Positions 61,926 through 64,000 of a stretch of 64,000 nt of DNA are shown piece by piece. The notes below the pieces were generated by a model. That model saw only the letters and a list, made by a program, of their open reading frames with translations. It had not been told where the DNA came from and ran no database searches. Both the position numbers and the translations under genes were made by a program. This stretch comes from Sorangium cellulosum. Its GTDB lineage: Bacteria > Myxococcota_A > Polyangia > Polyangiales > Polyangiaceae. The stretch covers positions 1 to 64,000 of the forward strand of contig DYPH01000006.1 of assembly GCA_020720045.1 (NCBI GenBank), written 5' to 3'. The number at the start of each line of letters is the position of its first letter. The first letter of the stretch is position 1.

Positions 61926-62746
61926 AGGTCTTCATTCTTGGGCGTGGGAAAGTCGGCGCGGCACTGGCGGCGGCGGCAAAAAGCGCAGGGCATCGCGTAC
62001 GTGTGCAGAGTGCACGTTCCTCGTCCCTTGGAAATGGGACGAGGAAAATCGACTGCGATCTCGCGATTTTGGCTGTCCGAGATGCGGTGATGCCGGCGAC
62101 GATCTCGGCGCTCATCGCCGCCCAGGCGCTCCCCGCGACGGCGGCGGTTGTTCATGCGGCTGGTGCGCGTGGCGCCGAGTTCCTCGAAGCGCTCCGGCCC
62201 CACGTCGCTGGCGTCGCCCAGATGCACCCGATGATTTCCTTCGCCGACCCGACGGCGCCACCGACCCTTTCACGTGGAAATATGAGGGTTTCGGGGGATC
62301 CGACCGCGGTGAAAGTGGCGCGTGCCTTCGCGCGCTCCCTCGGAATGACGCCGCGTGAACTCGTCGGTGCCGACCCGGTCGGCTACCACGCAGCAGCAGC
62401 GCTCGTCGCGAATGGGGCCGCAGCGCTGGCGGCGGTCGGCGTCGCGCTCTTGGAGGTCGCCGGGGTTTCTGTGCAAGATGCACCGAAGATGCTTGGGCCT
62501 CTTCTCCGGTCGGTCGCCGAAAACGTGGAAAATCTTGGGCTTCCTGGCGCGCTCACCGGCCCAGTCCGTCGCGGCGATGCGGCCGGCGTCGCCAAGCACG
62601 AGGCGCTCGTCGCCGATCGCCTCCCGGAAGCTCGGCCCCTCTATCGCGCCCTGGTTGCGGCTCAGCTCCCCCTCGCGCGTGCCCTTCCGGACGCCACCCC
62701 CGAGCAGCTCGCCGCCCTCGATGCGCTCGTCGCTTCCTGGAAATAA
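61922..62746 (+). CDS. Rossmann/DUF2520-family protein
   Basis: 274 residues. N-terminal NAD(P)-binding part FILGRGKVGAALAAAAKSAGH, DLAILAVRD, and a C-terminal helical DUF2520 domain (MHPMISFADP, GADPVGYHAAAALVANGAAAL, LPGALTGPVRRGDAAGV). The fold is like 6-phosphogluconate and ketopantoate reductases; substrate unknown. Coupled with nadD, which supplies its likely cofactor. Two exact TGCA-N3-TGCA sites (62004, 62472) lie in it. Confidence 0.88.
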   Translation: MKVFILGRGKVGAALAAAAKSAGHRVRVQSARSSSLGNGTRKIDCDLAILAVRDAVMPATISALIAAQALPATAAVVHAAGARGAEFLEALRPHVAGVAQMHPMISFADPTAPPTLSRGNMRVSGDPTAVKVARAFARSLGMTPRELVGADPVGYHAAAALVANGAAALAAVGVALLEVAGVSVQDAPKMLGPLLRSVAENVENLGLPGALTGPVRRGDAAGVAKHEALVADRLPEARPLYRALVAAQLPLARALPDATPEQLAALDALVASWK

Positions 62747-62799
62747 TCGAGACGGGACGCGGGACCGCGCCAAGATTCCGAGCTAGCGTCCCCCCCACC

Positions 62800-64000
62800 G
62801 TGGCGCTCTCGATCGTACCGTTTTCCGAAGGCCGCACCCCTGCATCGCCGTTTGCACGCCTCGATGCGCGCATCATTGGCGGGGAACCGGGGCTGATTTA
62901 CGTCGGAATCGTGCGCCGCCACGAGTCGGCGTTGATGGCCCACATGGCGCGTCGGGCCCGCCAATGCGGCCGGATGGCGATCGTCGCGCGCTCGCGGGCC
63001 GGCGCGTCGCTCGTGCAGGATATCGCCCTTCGTCTTGGCGTTTCCGAACTGCCGTTTGACGTCCGCAGTGCCGCCGACGTCCTCGCCGAGGCGGCTCGCA
63101 AGCGCGGCTGCCAAATCTTCGCGCCGGTCGCACCACCAGGGACCTGGGAAGAGGCGGTCGCCCGTGAACTCGCCGGGCGCGGTGTCACTACGGTCGTCTT
63201 GGTCGGAGAGACGTCCTTGGAATTGCAGGGGGAATCCTTCCTCGTCGACGACGAACTCTCTGCTGCCGACAAGGTCTTGTGGCTCGGTGCCGTCGCACTC
63301 GACGCCGAGGCGATCACCCGCTCGCCGGATTTGGCGACCCTCGAAGGCTGGTGGCGCCAGGCCCGCCATGCACCCCCACCGCCGCCGCGCGCCGCCCTTT
63401 CGGAGACCGCGCGCGCGGCGCTCACGGCCCTCGCGGTTGTTGCCCGTCCATGGCGCTGCGATGAATTGACGAATCTTGGCATTGATGGCGCAGCTTTTTC
63501 CGAATTGAAGCGCTTCGGCGCTGTGGCCGACTACGACGGCTTCGCGACGATCACCGCAACCTGGCTCGACGAAGCCCGTCGCGCCGAACAGATTGCAACA
63601 ACAGAGGTTTTGGCGCGCGGTGCCGATGCCCTCTCTCAGGTCGTCGACCCGTTTGCGCGCCTCCGCGAGGCTCAGCTCCTCCTTCGCCAGCGCCAGTTCG
63701 AGCAGGCCGATCGCACCTTTGCGCGCGCCGTTTCGCGCGTCGACGATGCCGCCGCACGGCGCTCGTTTGTCGCGGCGTGGGCGCAAACGCTCGCTCCATT
63801 TTGTGCGGAAAATCTGGAGCTTCCGCCGGAGAGTCTGGAGGCCGATCGCACGGCGATCACCGAGCTGCGTCTCCGCGCCGCCGAGCGCGCCCTCGCCGCA
63901 GTAGAGGCCGAAGAGGCGCTCTTTTGGGCACGAGGGACCGGCGTCCTCGCCGAGGCGACGCCGCGCGCTCTCCTCGTCGTCGGGCGTGCCCACATCGGTC
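62800..64000 (+). CDS. Large protein of unknown function, cut by the window edge
   Basis: The frame from GTG 62800 is open to the end of the window, 400 codons, with no stop. The protein begins VALSIVPFSEGRTPASPFAR and contains LIYVGIVRRHESALMAHMAR, MAIVARSRAGASLVQDIALRLG, a stretch of five prolines near residue 190 and a helical Ala/Arg/Glu-rich C-terminal part (FARLREAQLLLRQRQFEQAD, TPRALLVVGRAHIG). The N-terminal about 170 residues look like an alpha/beta regulatory NTPase-like region without a Walker A motif. Coding character (strong third-position GC) supports it. Family not recognised; the start is uncertain as no ribosome site is seen. Confidence 0.65.
   Translation, partial: MALSIVPFSEGRTPASPFARLDARIIGGEPGLIYVGIVRRHESALMAHMARRARQCGRMAIVARSRAGASLVQDIALRLGVSELPFDVRSAADVLAEAARKRGCQIFAPVAPPGTWEEAVARELAGRGVTTVVLVGETSLELQGESFLVDDELSAADKVLWLGAVALDAEAITRSPDLATLEGWWRQARHAPPPPPRAALSETARAALTALAVVARPWRCDELTNLGIDGAAFSELKRFGAVADYDGFATITATWLDEARRAEQIATTEVLARGADALSQVVDPFARLREAQLLLRQRQFEQADRTFARAVSRVDDAAARRSFVAAWAQTLAPFCAENLELPPESLEADRTAITELRLRAAERALAAVEAEEALFWARGTGVLAEATPRALLVVGRAHIG

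Noticed and set aside
822-62482. TGCA-N3-TGCA sites as NtrC binding sites
   Set aside because: The NtrC consensus has half-sites TGCAC and GTGCA separated by about 7 bases, not 3, and would sit upstream of sigma-54 promoters, not inside genes.

Overview
The window is one contiguous piece of a GC-rich (about 65% by eye) bacterial chromosome. It most resembles Myxococcota, probably the Polyangiales side. The signs are a zinc-ribbon Ser/Thr protein kinase, three bactofilins in a row, tamB-tamA, several lipoproteins with Asp/Ser/Gly-rich linkers, a DUF2505 protein, an RRM protein with a glycine-rich tail, and many short overlaps between genes (ATGA, GTGA, TTGA). No rRNA, tRNA, CRISPR, transposase or phage gene was seen, and species cannot be assigned.

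Layout. 0-3.4 kb: a membrane protein whose start region carries a tandem 75-bp palindromic repeat, a Ser/Thr kinase and an RRM RNA-binding protein with a terminator. 3.4-10.9 kb, minus strand: a block of seven genes, namely a small membrane protein, a YfhO-like membrane protein, two paralogous multi-pass proteins of GT-C type and three bactofilins. 11.0-13.8 kb, plus strand: a divergent pair, a single-span protein and a GT39-type glycosyltransferase. 13.9-28 kb: a broken serine protease, a TrmH-type methyltransferase, tamB-tamA (envelope assembly), an FGE-like lipoprotein, rplM-rpsI, a SurA-like chaperone and an isopenicillin-N-synthase-like oxygenase. 28-38.7 kb: VWA, transglutaminase-like and lipoprotein genes, a UDP-sugar pyrophosphorylase, a polyproline/receiver-like protein, an SppA protease with a barrel-like N-terminal half, an esterase lipoprotein with an NTSSG repeat, and a small membrane protein. 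38.7-43.8 kb: a decayed secreted-protein gene, a four-repeat lipoprotein, a RelA/SpoT-HAD-VKOR operon and an sdpR-sdpI pair. 44-50.3 kb: a nucleotide-sugar operon (dehydratase, C-methyltransferase, 3,5-epimerase, reductase, glycosyltransferase, glucose-1-phosphate cytidylyltransferase, methyltransferase) consistent with a CDP-activated branched deoxysugar, followed by a COQ4-like gene. 51-64 kb: sdhA-sdhB without an adjacent sdhC, a GH25 lysozyme lipoprotein, small conserved proteins, ccmB, an FAD/2Fe-2S oxidoreductase, an exported pirin, nadD, a DUF2520 protein and a large open gene that runs off the right edge.

Two signals cut across the annotation. First, the interrupted palindrome TGCA-N3-TGCA, with TGTA/TACA half-site variants, occurs far more often than base composition predicts: 22 exact sites and 17 variants in 64 kb counted by eye. 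Nearly all lie inside genes on either strand, and three are stacked in the 81-bp intergenic region before the oxygenase. Second, a hairpin-forming repeat sits in protein-coding sequence at 1.0, 39.2 and 43.1-43.5 kb, three of these times in the same reading frame, and at two loci it contributes the end of a gene. It resembles in concept the in-frame palindromic elements of Rickettsia. Neither signal matches a system I can name.
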